A stretch of 64,000 nucleotides of DNA from Caballeronia turbans. GTDB taxonomy: Bacteria; Pseudomonadota; Gammaproteobacteria; Burkholderiales; Burkholderiaceae. The notes under the pieces are model-generated. The model did no database searches, was not told the DNA's origin, and saw nothing but the letters and a program-made list of their open reading frames with translations. Shown here piece after piece: positions 42,062 through 51,169 of this stretch; within the stretch, counting starts at the first letter, position 1; the number at the start of each line of letters is the position of its first letter. The translations under genes were made by a program, and so were the position numbers. The stretch is from assembly GCA_001544655.2 (NCBI GenBank), contig FCOD02000017.1, positions 62,001 to 126,000 of the forward strand. Reading direction: 5' to 3'.

Positions 42062-42743
42062 GCACCGCCCCCACAACGTGGTCCTTCGCCGCTTCGATCA
42101 CCGCTTGCGGATTCGTTGCGAGCACCTCACGCGGGCGCTTGCCGCGCAGCATACTGTTCGTCGACTCGAACCAAGAAGCGATTCGAAACGGCCGGTAGCC
42201 CGCGAAAATTCTGAGGATCTCCGCAACTTCGGGGATCGGGTTGCCGAGCTCGTCAAAGGCATACTTGGGATAAAGCGTCTGGCCTGCGCGTTCAATCGAA
42301 AAAATCTTGCCCTCCCGCTTCCACCTGCTCGTCACTGCATGCTGATTCGTCGCGTCAGGATTTTGCCGCTCGCCGACCCTTTGTGCAGTCAACCACGTCG
42401 TCCCGTTGAGTACCGCTTTCACCGACTTCGCTTCCAATTCTGCCCGCGAGTCAGTCAACAGCGTGACCGGAGACGCGTCGATAAGCCCCTGCAACACAAG
42501 CCCTTCCTGCTCACTGACGCTTAGGCGGACCTGGCGTGTCATCTCAACCTTCGCTGCCGGCGTGAAATCCGCTGTCTGGATCTTGTCGATTAGCATTGTC
42601 GCAGCCGCTCGAGTGGCGTCGAGCGCCATCACGTAGCGACCGACATCGCTGGCGACCGCCTGGGTGGTATTCCCCAGCGGCGATACTGACGCAATGTGCG
42701 CGGCGGCCGCACCCTTCCGATCCGCCGATTGCGCTTTGGCCAT
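42054..42743 (-). CDS. antitoxin of RES module 2 (MbcA/ParS-like C-terminus)
   Basis: A 229-residue protein starting at ATG 42743 behind CTGAGG. The first two thirds are helical (KIQTADFTPAAKVEMTRQVR, then EQEGLVLQGLIDAS) with a DNA-binding-like TWLTAQRVGERQNPD. The end ASWFESTNSMLRGKRPREVL followed by AVIEAAKDHVV is typical of MbcA/ParS/Xre toxin-binding antitoxins. It precedes and overlaps the RES toxin gene. Confidence 0.8.
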   Translation of the reverse strand: MAKAQSADRKGAAAAHIASVSPLGNTTQAVASDVGRYVMALDATRAAATMLIDKIQTADFTPAAKVEMTRQVRLSVSEQEGLVLQGLIDASPVTLLTDSRAELEAKSVKAVLNGTTWLTAQRVGERQNPDATNQHAVTSRWKREGKIFSIERAGQTLYPKYAFDELGNPIPEVAEILRIFAGYRPFRIASWFESTNSMLRGKRPREVLATNPQAVIEAAKDHVVGAVHG

Positions 42744-42763
42744 GTTCGTCCTCAGATTAGGAT

Positions 42764-42788
42764 TGTGATGATTTCTATATGTATCACA
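42764..42788. promoter_or_regulatory. inverted repeat upstream of RES antitoxin 2
   Basis: TGTGAT (42764-42769) and ATCACA (42783-42788) form a dyad with a 13-base spacer, 21 bases before the antitoxin start. It is a likely autoregulatory operator. Confidence 0.5.
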
Positions 42789-43310
42789 CTTCTCACATTG
42801 CAAGTGATCGCGGCGTGAAGCGCTGGAATCTTTCCGATCGTTCGTCGCCGAAGCAAACGTTTCCCGTGAAACTAATAACGTTTCGACCCTAAATCGCGAA
42901 TGGCGGCGTAACGCGTGGCTGCTGCTGAAGTACTCGCGCTACCAGGCGTCGACGCGCGTCATGACCCGCCTGATCGACGCGGGAGATCCGCTCGACGAAC
43001 GCGCGCAGCGCGGCGAAGTGATTGCGCGTGTACGCGGCGCGGGTTTTGGTGACGATCTGCGGTTTGGTTGGCCATGCGCCGCGGCTTCTTTTTTGTTCGC
43101 TGGGAGGCCGTTTAGACAGAATGTAGATGCCCTACCCCATTTCGCCCATTAAACCCAATGGTGATCATACGAATTATCACCATTAGGCAATGTGGTTTTG
43201 GTGGCGCTTCCTCGCGTTGCGCAGCGAGCGACGCGATGGGTTAGAAGCAACTGGACCCGTGTCAACGCCTTCAGCGTTTGAAATCTTTGCATTGCTTTCT
43301 TCGGGAGCCG
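42789..43310 (+). other. gap with a coding-like remnant of unknown origin
   Basis: From about 42840 to 43150 one plus-strand frame has no stop. It reads FVAEANVSRETNNVS, then NREWRRNAWLLLKYSRYQ and TRLIDAGDPLDERAQRG, with protein-like composition but no upstream start or ribosome binding site; the only ATG (42961) is internal. It may be the 3' part of a lost gene. I do not recognise the family. Confidence 0.35.
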
Positions 43311-43314
43311 ATGC

Positions 43315-43695
43315 ATGATCGAGATCAACCGGCCGGACGTGCTCGCTGAGGTAGACGCGGCCTTCGACGCCTACGAGCACGCACTCGTCACCAACGACGT
43401 CGCCGTGCTCGATACGCTTTTCTTCGACTCGCCGCACACGCTGCGCGACGGCGCAACCGAAAACCTCTACGGCTACGACGCGATCCCGGCGTTTCGCGCC
43501 GCGCGGCCGGCCAAAGGCCTCGCGCGGGAGATCACGGCGCGCCTCGTGACGACATACGGCGACGCGTTCGCCGTCGCCAATATCGAGTTTCGGCGCGATG
43601 GCGAACCGCGCATCGGCAGACAGAGCCAGACGTGGGTGAAGATGCCGGACGGCTGGCGCGTGGTAAGCGCGCATGTGAGCTGGATGGGCGCGTAG
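43315..43695 (+). CDS. hpxZ: HpxZ/AtzH-like NTF2-fold protein
   Basis: A 126-residue protein of the AtzH-like (DUF3225) group. It opens with INRPDVLAEVDAAFDAYEHA, followed by FFDSPHTLRDGATENLYGY and the C-terminal RQSQTWVKMPDGWRVVSAHVSW, all typical of HpxZ. The fold is NTF2-like. HpxZ normally sits beside amidase genes of oxalurate or cyanuric-acid-type pathways and is thought to support the amidase; no such neighbour is present here. Start ATG 43315 follows GGGAG. Confidence 0.8.
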   Translation: MIEINRPDVLAEVDAAFDAYEHALVTNDVAVLDTLFFDSPHTLRDGATENLYGYDAIPAFRAARPAKGLAREITARLVTTYGDAFAVANIEFRRDGEPRIGRQSQTWVKMPDGWRVVSAHVSWMGA

Positions 43696-43714
43696 ACGGT
43701 TTGCTCGCGTCTCA

Positions 43715-45175
43715 TTAGCGATATCGGTCGATGATCTCGAACAGTCGCTGACACGATGTGGCGAGGTGCTGTTCAGGTGCCGTCGCAACCCCGAGCAAAA
43801 GGCCGGGTAGCGTCCAGGATGGATTCGCGAACCATACAGACAAGGGCGATGGCGCCATGCCGACGGTCATCGCCTCGCGAACGATTCGCACATCGGGCGC
43901 GCCGTCGGGGAGGCGGAGAAGCACTGCCAGGCCTGCATTAACCCACTCCGCGTCGCGCATTCTCAACTGCTCGCATAGTGCGTCACGCTGAGCGGAATAC
44001 AGACGCTTGAGCCGACGCACGCGGCGGACGAAGTGGCCGTCATGCATGAATTGAGCCGTGGCAAGCTGAACTACGGGCGATGGCGCGGGAGCGAGTGTTG
44101 CGGCTACCTCGGCGAACGCGTTGGCCAGCTCGATTGGCGCCACGACGAAACCAAGTCGCAGAGCCGGGCTAACCGTCTTGCTGAAGGAACCGATGTGAAC
44201 GACTCGCCTGCCCTCGCCCAAAGACGCCATAGCCGGTGCCGGCCTACCTTGCAGCTGAAGCTCGCCGAGGTAGTCATCTTCAATGATCCAGGCGCCGCTC
44301 GAGGCCGCCCACTCGAGCAACTGAAGACGTCGCCTTAACGACAGGGTCGAGCCCAGGGGAGCCTGTTGACCCGGTGTCAAGACAGCCAAGGCAGCGTCCG
44401 CGGCGTTCTCGATGCCATAGTCTACGTTCAGGCCGTCTGCATCGACCGGGACCGGCACGATATTCAGGCGAGCGAGCTCCAACCCTTTCCGGGTAACCAT
44501 GAAACCGGGCTCCTCCATCCAGACTTTCTTGCCGTCCAGACTCAGCACTCGCAGCGCCAGGCCCAGGCCGGAGCTGTATCCCGATGTAATGAACACCTGC
44601 TCAGGGTGGCAGTGAAAGTTTCTGGCGATGGAGAGATTGCCCGCGACCTCCCTGCGCAGTTCAAGCTCCCCTCTTGGATCGGGATAGAGCAGTGACGACA
44701 GACATCCGGTTTTCAGCAGATTGGACGAACGCGCTCGTGAAAAGAGGTTGTCCGGCAACCCACCGAACGCCGGAACGCCGAGTTGGAAGATCGCCGGCCC
44801 CGCGTTCATCTCCTCATAAGCCTTCATGAACGCGCCAAGTCGCGGCGCTTTGGGTCGAGTCGCCGCCACGTAGGGTCGTGGGGCCACGCGTGTGCCCCCT
44901 GCCCCGAATGTTTCAATCATCTGGGCGTCGGACAACCGTTCATATGCCGCCTGAACCGTACCGCGTGCCACACCGAGCTGCGCAGCCAGGTCCTGCCACG
45001 AGGGAAGTCGAGTGTCGGGCGCGAGCACGCCCGACTCGATGGCCCTGCTGATGCTCTCGCGAATCTGTTCCGCCAAGGGCAGCTTCGCTGTCCGGTCTAG
45101 CTCAATCTGAAAGCCTGGGTCCACGATCTTGGTACACACAAAATTGATTGATCTTGGTTCTTCATCCCGCACCAT
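43715..45175 (-). CDS. MocR-type GntR/aminotransferase fusion regulator
   Basis: A 486-residue MocR-family regulator. The N-terminal GntR helix-turn-helix (about 25-90, LPLAEQIRESISRAIESGVL and RGTVQAAYERL) is joined to a class I aminotransferase-like domain. The aminotransferase landmarks include the PLP-stacking segment, the Asp in WIIEDDYLGE, and the Schiff-base lysine in HIGSFSKTVSPALRLG, so the PLP site looks intact. Such proteins act as PLP- or amino-compound-responsive regulators. It is divergent from the azoreductase locus. Confidence 0.92.
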   Translation of the reverse strand: MVRDEEPRSINFVCTKIVDPGFQIELDRTAKLPLAEQIRESISRAIESGVLAPDTRLPSWQDLAAQLGVARGTVQAAYERLSDAQMIETFGAGGTRVAPRPYVAATRPKAPRLGAFMKAYEEMNAGPAIFQLGVPAFGGLPDNLFSRARSSNLLKTGCLSSLLYPDPRGELELRREVAGNLSIARNFHCHPEQVFITSGYSSGLGLALRVLSLDGKKVWMEEPGFMVTRKGLELARLNIVPVPVDADGLNVDYGIENAADAALAVLTPGQQAPLGSTLSLRRRLQLLEWAASSGAWIIEDDYLGELQLQGRPAPAMASLGEGRRVVHIGSFSKTVSPALRLGFVVAPIELANAFAEVAATLAPAPSPVVQLATAQFMHDGHFVRRVRRLKRLYSAQRDALCEQLRMRDAEWVNAGLAVLLRLPDGAPDVRIVREAMTVGMAPSPLSVWFANPSWTLPGLLLGVATAPEQHLATSCQRLFEIIDRYR

Positions 45176-45191
45176 CGATGGTACAGAATTC

Positions 45192-45207
45192 TTCCATCAT
45201 AGTGGAA
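45192..45207. promoter_or_regulatory. dyad upstream of the MocR-type gene
   Basis: TTCCA and TGGAA with a 6-base spacer (45192-45207) lie 17 bases before the MocR start. GGTACA occurs at 45131 and again at 45180, as a possible direct repeat of the kind MocR proteins use. Confidence 0.35.
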
Positions 45208-45385
45208 ACAAAAGCAAGGCTAACGCGGACTTTGCGAGCGCAGGCGCTGCCGCACTCGGAACCAGCTAAATCGTGAAGCATAACCAATGAATGGTGCAAG
45301 CGGCGGCGTGGGGAAGGTACGCGGCGAGACCCGCCCACCTGATCCTATACGCGCACTCGTCTTTGAAGCAGTCGGAGAAAGCGTC

Positions 45386-46035
45386 ATGAATATCCTGCAT
45401 ATCGATTGCAGCCCGCGACCGGAGTGCAGAGTCGGCAACTGTCGGCAGCGGTCGTTCGCAAGCTTATCGAGATCCTCCCGGACGCGCATGTGCAACGCCG
45501 CGATCTGGGGTGTGAACCGATACCCCATACGGGAGGCGCCTATGCTGCGGCGCTCTCGACGCCGGCGTCGCTGGCTGCGGCCGGGCGGTCCGCCGATGCG
45601 CTGCTCCTGGCCGAGCAACTCATTCATGAGGTCGAGCGCGCCGATGTCATCGTGATCGGAACGCCGATGAACAACTTTACGGTCCCGTCCGTCCTGAAGG
45701 CCTGGATCGATCAGATCCTCCGTGTCGGCCGGACGATGAAGTCGACACCAGCCGGCAAGGTCGGAATGCTTCGGGACCGTCCTGTATTCGTCGGCATCGC
45801 TTCGGGTGGTGTGTTCACGGGCGAACGAGCCAATCAGCCGGATTTCCTCACCCCCTACCTTTCCGCTGTGTTCGGTTGCATCGGACTGCACACAGTCCGT
45901 TATCTGCCGATGCAGGCCACCGCTTTCATCGATGAGTCACGCGCAGCCGAACTTCGCGGCTCGCTCATCGCCACGATTGAACCGGCAATGTCGAGCCTCG
46001 TGCGCCGTCCCGTTTGCATGAACGAGAGTCGGTAA
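45386..46035 (+). pseudogene. azoR: FMN-dependent azoreductase (AzoR family), frameshifted near the N-terminus
   Basis: The N-terminus MNILHIDCSPRPE is encoded from ATG 45386, and the rest (VQSRQLSAAVVRKLIEILP and onward) continues in another frame. One base appears to be missing around 45415-45430. The remaining frame keeps the FMN-site block TPMNNFTVPSVLKAWIDQIL and ASGGVFTG and runs to 46035. An intact version would be about 215 residues and would reduce quinones and azo compounds with NADH. It is either a fresh pseudogene or a sequence error. Confidence 0.75.
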
Positions 46036-46067
46036 AGCCCGCCCACCATGATGAACGATACCCCGCC

Positions 46068-46370
46068 ATGCCAAACGAACATTCGCCCTTGCATATCTCA
46101 ATTGTGGAAAAGCTTTCGTCGACGACCATTAGCGTGTGCTGGAGCGATCCTTGTCTGGGTCATTACGCGAATCAGATCTGGGGAATCGGTTCTGCGCGCG
46201 GAGATGCGATTTGTGCGCTGTCAGGTGAGCGAATCCGCCGCGGAGATTCCATCTTTCGCCCGCGTGCCTATGGTTCGCAGGTGCCCATCAATCGCCATCG
46301 GATGATGCTGGCTTCCGCGGTTTCTGGCCTGTTCCGGAAACCATCACCCTTGGAACATACCGAATCATGA
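46068..46370 (+). CDS. DUF3331 domain protein
   Basis: A 100-residue protein from ATG 46068. It has the DUF3331 core TISVCWSDPCLGHYANQIW, then ARGDAICALSGERIRRGDSIFRPR, a CxLSG-type motif that looks like a small structural or zinc-ribbon-like module. DUF3331 is nearly confined to Burkholderiaceae and has no known role. Its stop overlaps the start of the SDR gene by four bases, so the two are translated together. Confidence 0.8.
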   Translation: MPNEHSPLHISIVEKLSSTTISVCWSDPCLGHYANQIWGIGSARGDAICALSGERIRRGDSIFRPRAYGSQVPINRHRMMLASAVSGLFRKPSPLEHTES

Positions 46371-47077
46371 GCACATCACCAAAGGTTGTCGTCGTCACCG
46401 GCGCGTCGCAAGGGATCGGTGCCGGAATCGTGCAGGCATTTCGCACGCTCGACTATGCCGTCGTTGCAACATCACGTTCGATCGAGCCGTCGAACGACTC
46501 GAACGTCCTGACGGTAGCCGGCGACATCGGCGATCCCGCGACTGCCCAACGCGTCATTTCCGAAGGCCTCACGCGATTCGGCCGGATCGATACGCTGGTG
46601 AACAACGCCGGCATCTATGTCGGAAAGCCTTTTACCGAATACACACGTGGCGACTATGCCGCAGTGATGAACGTGAATATGGCTGGCTTCTTCTACATCA
46701 CGCAACTCGCCATCGCCGAAATGGAGAAGCAGGCAAGCGGCCATGTGGTGAGCGTGACCGCCAGCATCGCTGACACCGCGTACAGCGGCGTGTATTCGGT
46801 ACTGGCAGCGTTGACGAAAGGCGGTGTGAACGCCGCTACGAAGTCTCTCGCGATCGAGTACGCGAGGAAAGGTATCCGTGTGAATGCCGTTGCGCCGGGA
46901 ATCATCAAGTCGCCCATGCACCCACCGGAAACGCATGACGCGCTCCGCGCGCTTAACCCGCTGAAACGCATAAGCGAGGTGAACGATATCGCGGACGCGA
47001 TTCTCTATCTCGATGCCGCACCGTTCATCACCGGAGAAATACTGCACGTCGATGGCGGCCAATATGCTGGCCGCTGA
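46367..47077 (+). CDS. SDR family oxidoreductase lacking the usual Tyr
   Basis: A 236-residue short-chain dehydrogenase-like protein. The cofactor motif is VVTGASQGIGAGIV, NNAG is present, and the C-terminus AVLYL-type / FITGEILHVDGG is normal. The catalytic stretch reads SVLAALTKGG, so Lys is kept but the residue four before it is Ala rather than the Tyr of YxxxK. I recall this ALTKGG form as a recurring subfamily. The catalytic mode or substrate is therefore uncertain. It is coupled to the DUF3331 gene upstream. Confidence 0.85.
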   Translation: MSTSPKVVVVTGASQGIGAGIVQAFRTLDYAVVATSRSIEPSNDSNVLTVAGDIGDPATAQRVISEGLTRFGRIDTLVNNAGIYVGKPFTEYTRGDYAAVMNVNMAGFFYITQLAIAEMEKQASGHVVSVTASIADTAYSGVYSVLAALTKGGVNAATKSLAIEYARKGIRVNAVAPGIIKSPMHPPETHDALRALNPLKRISEVNDIADAILYLDAAPFITGEILHVDGGQYAGR

Positions 47078-47141
47078 CGCGTGGCGGCGCAGTAGACCGC
47101 ACTACCACCGCCTTTCACGTACCGACACAACAGAAAGTCCT

Positions 47142-48098
47142 ATGTCCCAAGTCGACTGGCTGAGCCACCTGCTGAAAATGATAACCGTCACTGGCCGGCC
47201 GGAGGTGCGCTGCGCCTATGGTGCACCTTGGCGTGTGACTTGGGGTCGGTCGGCCGCGCATGAGATTCCCTACCACGTCGTGCTAAAGGGCCGGGCCATC
47301 ATCGAGGATCGGGAGACAGATACGGCGATGGAACTGGTGGCCGGCGATATCGTCCTGCTGCCCCACGGGTCGGCGCACGTTCTGCACGATGGCAGTGGGC
47401 AGGCGCCCGGACCTACGCGCGAACGCGAAGGTGCTGCCGGATTGACGTTCAGCGAGAATGACGGCCAGGGTGAGCATCTGGACATGCTGTGCGGGCGATT
47501 TTTCATCGGATCACTCCATGATCGGCTCATTCGCAATTACTTGCCCACCAATCTCGTGGTGCGGACCGCGATCGGCGATGATGAAACGCGTAGCACGTCC
47601 GCTTCGAGCCATCTGGCCAGTTTCGTCGAGCTTATGCGCGAGGAGTCTACCGGCGACAGGGTGGGCGGATACGCGATCCTCAACGCGCTCAGCTCGGCGC
47701 TATTCACGCTGGTTCTGCGCGAAGCGAGCAAATCCGATCAGGCACCGGCGGGCTTGTTGGCACTCGCCGGCCATCCACGGCTGACTCCGGCCATTTCGGC
47801 CCTATTGGGGGATCCCGCGCGGCCCTGGAATCTGCCTGATCTCGCCGCCCTGTGCAGCATGTCACGCGCCACCTTCATGCGGCACTTTCAGGACACGCTG
47901 GGGCGCTCGGCCATCGACTTCCTGACCGATATCCGCATGAGCATGGCTGCCAACGAACTGAAGAAGCCGGAGATGACCACCGAGGCCGTGGCCGAGTCGG
48001 TGGGGTATCAGTCCGTGTCGTCATTCCGACGTCTGTTTGCCGACAGGATGGGCATGACGCCGGGCCAATGGCGCCGTCTCGCGCGCCAAGATCAGTAG
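47142..48098 (+). CDS. AraC family regulator with N-terminal cupin
   Basis: A 318-residue AraC regulator from ATG 47142. The N-terminal half is a cupin_6 domain (YHVVLKGRAIIED, VAGDIVLLPHGSAHVL). The C-terminal double helix-turn-helix has WNLPDLAALCSMSRATFMRHF and ending AESVGYQSVSSFRRLF then GMTPGQWRR. Proteins of this form often answer to electrophiles or reactive oxygen or chlorine species (RclR is one). It lies just upstream of the redox-type genes 48225-52660 and is their likely regulator. Confidence 0.9.
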   Translation: MSQVDWLSHLLKMITVTGRPEVRCAYGAPWRVTWGRSAAHEIPYHVVLKGRAIIEDRETDTAMELVAGDIVLLPHGSAHVLHDGSGQAPGPTREREGAAGLTFSENDGQGEHLDMLCGRFFIGSLHDRLIRNYLPTNLVVRTAIGDDETRSTSASSHLASFVELMREESTGDRVGGYAILNALSSALFTLVLREASKSDQAPAGLLALAGHPRLTPAISALLGDPARPWNLPDLAALCSMSRATFMRHFQDTLGRSAIDFLTDIRMSMAANELKKPEMTTEAVAESVGYQSVSSFRRLFADRMGMTPGQWRRLARQDQ

Positions 48099-48224
48099 TG
48101 ACCGCATCTCGCCGGGATGGAACTTGATCCTTTTGGATATTTTATTGAGTAAATCCAGTCTCGAGATTGTTGAACGGTAGGCCTAAAGTGGAAGCTCCTA
48201 ACCGCCTGATGAGTACCTCGAACA

Positions 48225-48761
48225 ATGAGCCGAATCGCTATCCCTGCTATTGAGTCCGCCACCGGCGCTGCCGCTGATATCTACGCGCGGATCAGAAAGA
48301 ATACTGGCCGCGTTTCGAACACATACGCCGCGTTAGGCTACCTCGTACCGGCGTCTTTGGCCGCGGTACTCGATGCACAAGGCACGTTGAATTCAGGCAG
48401 CCTGAGCAGACAAGAACATGAAACCATCAAGCTGGTAGTCAGTGTGAAGACGGGTTGTGATCGTTGTGTGGCGGCCCACAGCTTTTTGGGCAGGATCGCA
48501 GGCCTTCCGGTCGATACGCTGCGCGCCATTCGAGCGGGGCAGCCCACGGGTGATGCCAGGCGTGATGCTCTGGTGCGCTTCGTGTCCCACCTGTACAGCA
48601 CCAGTGGCACGATCAGCGACGAGGAATTCACTGCGATTCGTGCGACCGGCAAGACCGACATCCAGTTGGCGGAGATCTCGCTGACGTTTGCACTTGGCAT
48701 CTTCACCAATACCTTCAACCGTATCAACGGTACCGACATCGATTTTCCGGCCGTTGAGTAA
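48225..48761 (+). CDS. carboxymuconolactone decarboxylase family (AhpD-like) protein
   Basis: A 178-residue AhpD-like protein. The redox motif is VKTGCDRCVAAHSFLG (CxxC with His three on), placed after a helical N-terminus, and the C-terminus ends FALGIFTNTFNRI. AhpD-like proteins act as thiol peroxidase partners or as uncharacterised reductants. There is a second copy two genes downstream (49582), on the same strand. Confidence 0.88.
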   Translation: MSRIAIPAIESATGAAADIYARIRKNTGRVSNTYAALGYLVPASLAAVLDAQGTLNSGSLSRQEHETIKLVVSVKTGCDRCVAAHSFLGRIAGLPVDTLRAIRAGQPTGDARRDALVRFVSHLYSTSGTISDEEFTAIRATGKTDIQLAEISLTFALGIFTNTFNRINGTDIDFPAVE

Positions 48762-48866
48762 GGGCGCTTGCTAGCTAAGCGCGGTATCCGTGAATATCCA
48801 AGTCACTTCGCATACCGAAGTTCTTTTTTGTACCACAAACAATCTTTGTAGCCATAGGAAATCACC

Positions 48867-49484
48867 ATGACCAATGCAGTCATCGAATGCATCCTGAATC
48901 GCAGCGCCGCCAAGTATTACGATTCCTCCGCCACCTTGAGCGACGATCAGATCCGCGAGCTGGTGCGGATCGGCACCAGTGCGCCGACGTCCTTCCACTT
49001 GCAGAACTGGCGCTTCATTGCCGTGCGCACGCCTGAGGCCAAGGCGCGGCTGAGTCCGATCGCCTGGAGCCAGCCCGCCATCACCGATGCGGCTGTTACG
49101 TTCATCGTCTGCGGCCAGTTGGTCGACACGAGTGTCATTCCCGAGCGCCTCGCTCCGCTGGTGAAAGCGGGCGTCATGCCGGCCGCGATGGTGCCGGAAT
49201 GGGAGAGCCCGGCGCGCGAACTGTACATGGCGTATCCGCAGCGCCGGCGCGACGAGGCCGTACGCACCGCGACCTTTGGCGCGTCGGCAATGATCTATGC
49301 GGCCCGCTCCCTCGGTCTGGGTTCGACGCCGATGATCGGTTTCGATGCCGAAGCCGTGCATCACGAATTCGGACTCGCCACGGACGAAGTGCCGGTCCTG
49401 CTGCTGTCGGTAGGGCCGGAGCGGCCAGGAAACTGGGCGCAGAAGCCGCGCCGCCCCGTGGACGATGTGTTGGATCTCGTGTAA
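48867..49484 (+). CDS. nitroreductase family protein
   Basis: A 205-residue FMN-dependent nitroreductase-fold protein. It shows RSAAKYYDSSATLSDDQIRE, then RIGTSAPTSFHLQNWRFIAV (the FMN-binding and substrate loop), and the C-terminal LGLGSTPMIGFDAEAV. It should reduce nitro compounds or quinones with NAD(P)H. It lies between the two AhpD-like genes. Confidence 0.9.
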   Translation: MTNAVIECILNRSAAKYYDSSATLSDDQIRELVRIGTSAPTSFHLQNWRFIAVRTPEAKARLSPIAWSQPAITDAAVTFIVCGQLVDTSVIPERLAPLVKAGVMPAAMVPEWESPARELYMAYPQRRRDEAVRTATFGASAMIYAARSLGLGSTPMIGFDAEAVHHEFGLATDEVPVLLLSVGPERPGNWAQKPRRPVDDVLDLV

Positions 49485-49581
49485 GCCCGCGTCGCCGCGG
49501 CAGTGATCACGCTGAAAATCAAACGGCATTAGAGGCGACCCGGAATCCGGGCAGTCAAACCAGTAACTTACGGAGATTACA

Positions 49582-50127
49582 ATGACAAGGACTACTACTG
49601 TAAATGCGGATCAGGTGCCCGCCGATTCGAAACCGACACTCGACGCGTTCAGCAAAAATATCGGATTCACTCCGAATATGATCGCGAGCTTCGCGCAAAG
49701 CCCGATCGCGTTCAATGCATGGGCGACCCTGCTTGGCTCCCTGAGCAAAGCGCTCGACGTAAAGACGCGTGACAGCATCGGCCTCGCAGTCTCCGAAGTA
49801 AACGGCTGCAACTACTGCCTGACGGTTCACAGCTTTACAGCCGAGCACATGGCGAAGCTGCCGGCCGATGAAATCATCCTTGCCCGGAGAGGCCATGCGA
49901 CCGATCCCAAGCGGAACGCCGCTGTCCAGTTCGCGCGCAAGGTCATCGAGAGCCGGGGGCAAGTCAGCGACGCTGATCTGAATGCCGTCCGCGATGCGGG
50001 CTACACGGATGCAAACGTGATGGAGATCGTCGCACTGGTGGCCATGTACTCGCTGACAAACTTCTTCAACAACGTGTTCGATCCCGACAAGGACTTTCCC
50101 GCTGTCGCGCCGGCCGGCTCGATCTGA
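49582..50127 (+). CDS. carboxymuconolactone decarboxylase family (AhpD-like) protein
   Basis: A 181-residue AhpD-like protein, with the motif VSEVNGCNYCLTVHSF (E-x-N-G-C-x-Y-C-x-x-H). It keeps the full acid, CxxC and His set that the 48225 copy partly lacks. The ribosome binding site CGGAG precedes the ATG. The pair of related proteins may be peroxidase-system partners. Confidence 0.88.
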   Translation: MTRTTTVNADQVPADSKPTLDAFSKNIGFTPNMIASFAQSPIAFNAWATLLGSLSKALDVKTRDSIGLAVSEVNGCNYCLTVHSFTAEHMAKLPADEIILARRGHATDPKRNAAVQFARKVIESRGQVSDADLNAVRDAGYTDANVMEIVALVAMYSLTNFFNNVFDPDKDFPAVAPAGSI

Positions 50128-50164
50128 ATTCGGCGACGAGCGTGTACCTGGTAAAAGGAGATGG

Positions 50165-51085
50165 ATGATGAAGGCGATCATTGTGACAGACCAGGCCGCG
50201 GGAACGGCCGGGATGCAGTTGACGGTGCGGCCCGAGCCGGAGGCCGCGATAAACGATGTTGTCGTTGAGGTGCATGCCTCGGGGTTCACCTGGGATGAAC
50301 TGACGTGGCCCCCGACCTGGACCGATCGCCTCAACCGTGACCGGACACCGTCGATTCCTGGTCACGAACTCGCTGGCGTGGTGACCGCTCTCGGCTATGG
50401 CACGGCGGGGCTGTCAGTGGGACAACGGGTGTTCGGTCTCACGGACTGGACTCGCGACGGCACGCTGGCCGAGTATGTGGCCGTCGAGGCGCGCAACCTC
50501 GCGCCGCTGCCCGGTGACGTCGACTTCACGGTGGGCGCCAGTCTGCCGATGCCAGGCCTGACTGCGTGGCAGGGACTGTTCGAGCACGGCCGCCTTCGGT
50601 CGGGGCAGAGCGTTCTCGTGCACGGCGCGGCGGGCGTAGTGGGGTCGATGGCGGTCCAGCTTGCGCGTGAGTACGGCGCCCACGTCATCGGTACTGGACG
50701 CGCTTTGCACCGTGAGACGGCGTTCGACTTTGGCGTGCACGAGTTCATCGACCTCGAGAACGACACCCTGCAAGACGTCAGCGGCGTCGATCTGGTTTTC
50801 GATGTCTTCGGCGGCGACATTGCCAGGCGGTCCACAGGCCTGATTCGAGCCGGAGGAACGCTGGTGACCATCGCCGGGCCGACCGAGGCGCGGCCCGCCG
50901 ACGGCCTGACAATCGACTTCGTTGTCGAGTCCGATCGCGCGCAACTCGGCGAGATCGTCCGGCGGGTGCGGGACGGACGGTTGCGGACGCACATCGGCAA
51001 CGTCTCGACGCTCGACGATGCCATCGCGACCTTCAACGGGCCCAGGCGGCGCAATGGGAAGACGATTATTCGCGTTCGTCCTTGA
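50165..51085 (+). CDS. NADP-dependent quinone oxidoreductase, zinc-free MDR family
   Basis: A 306-residue medium-chain reductase/dehydrogenase of the quinone oxidoreductase type. It has PSIPGHELAGVVTALG, the catalytic-core ASLPMPGLTAWQGLF and the NADPH motif VLVHGAAGVVGSMAVQLAREYGAHVIG. It lacks zinc-ligand cysteines. It reduces quinones or alkenals with NADPH. ATG 50165 and 50168 both follow AAGGAG at 50154; either is possible. Confidence 0.9.
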   Translation: MMKAIIVTDQAAGTAGMQLTVRPEPEAAINDVVVEVHASGFTWDELTWPPTWTDRLNRDRTPSIPGHELAGVVTALGYGTAGLSVGQRVFGLTDWTRDGTLAEYVAVEARNLAPLPGDVDFTVGASLPMPGLTAWQGLFEHGRLRSGQSVLVHGAAGVVGSMAVQLAREYGAHVIGTGRALHRETAFDFGVHEFIDLENDTLQDVSGVDLVFDVFGGDIARRSTGLIRAGGTLVTIAGPTEARPADGLTIDFVVESDRAQLGEIVRRVRDGRLRTHIGNVSTLDDAIATFNGPRRRNGKTIIRVRP

Positions 51086-51169
51086 AGGCGGTGGGGATCA
51101 GCAGCGCTGCCCTTCCTGTGGCATGGAGGCGGAAAGCGACGACTCGCCAACACTCGGAAGGGGAAGTCA

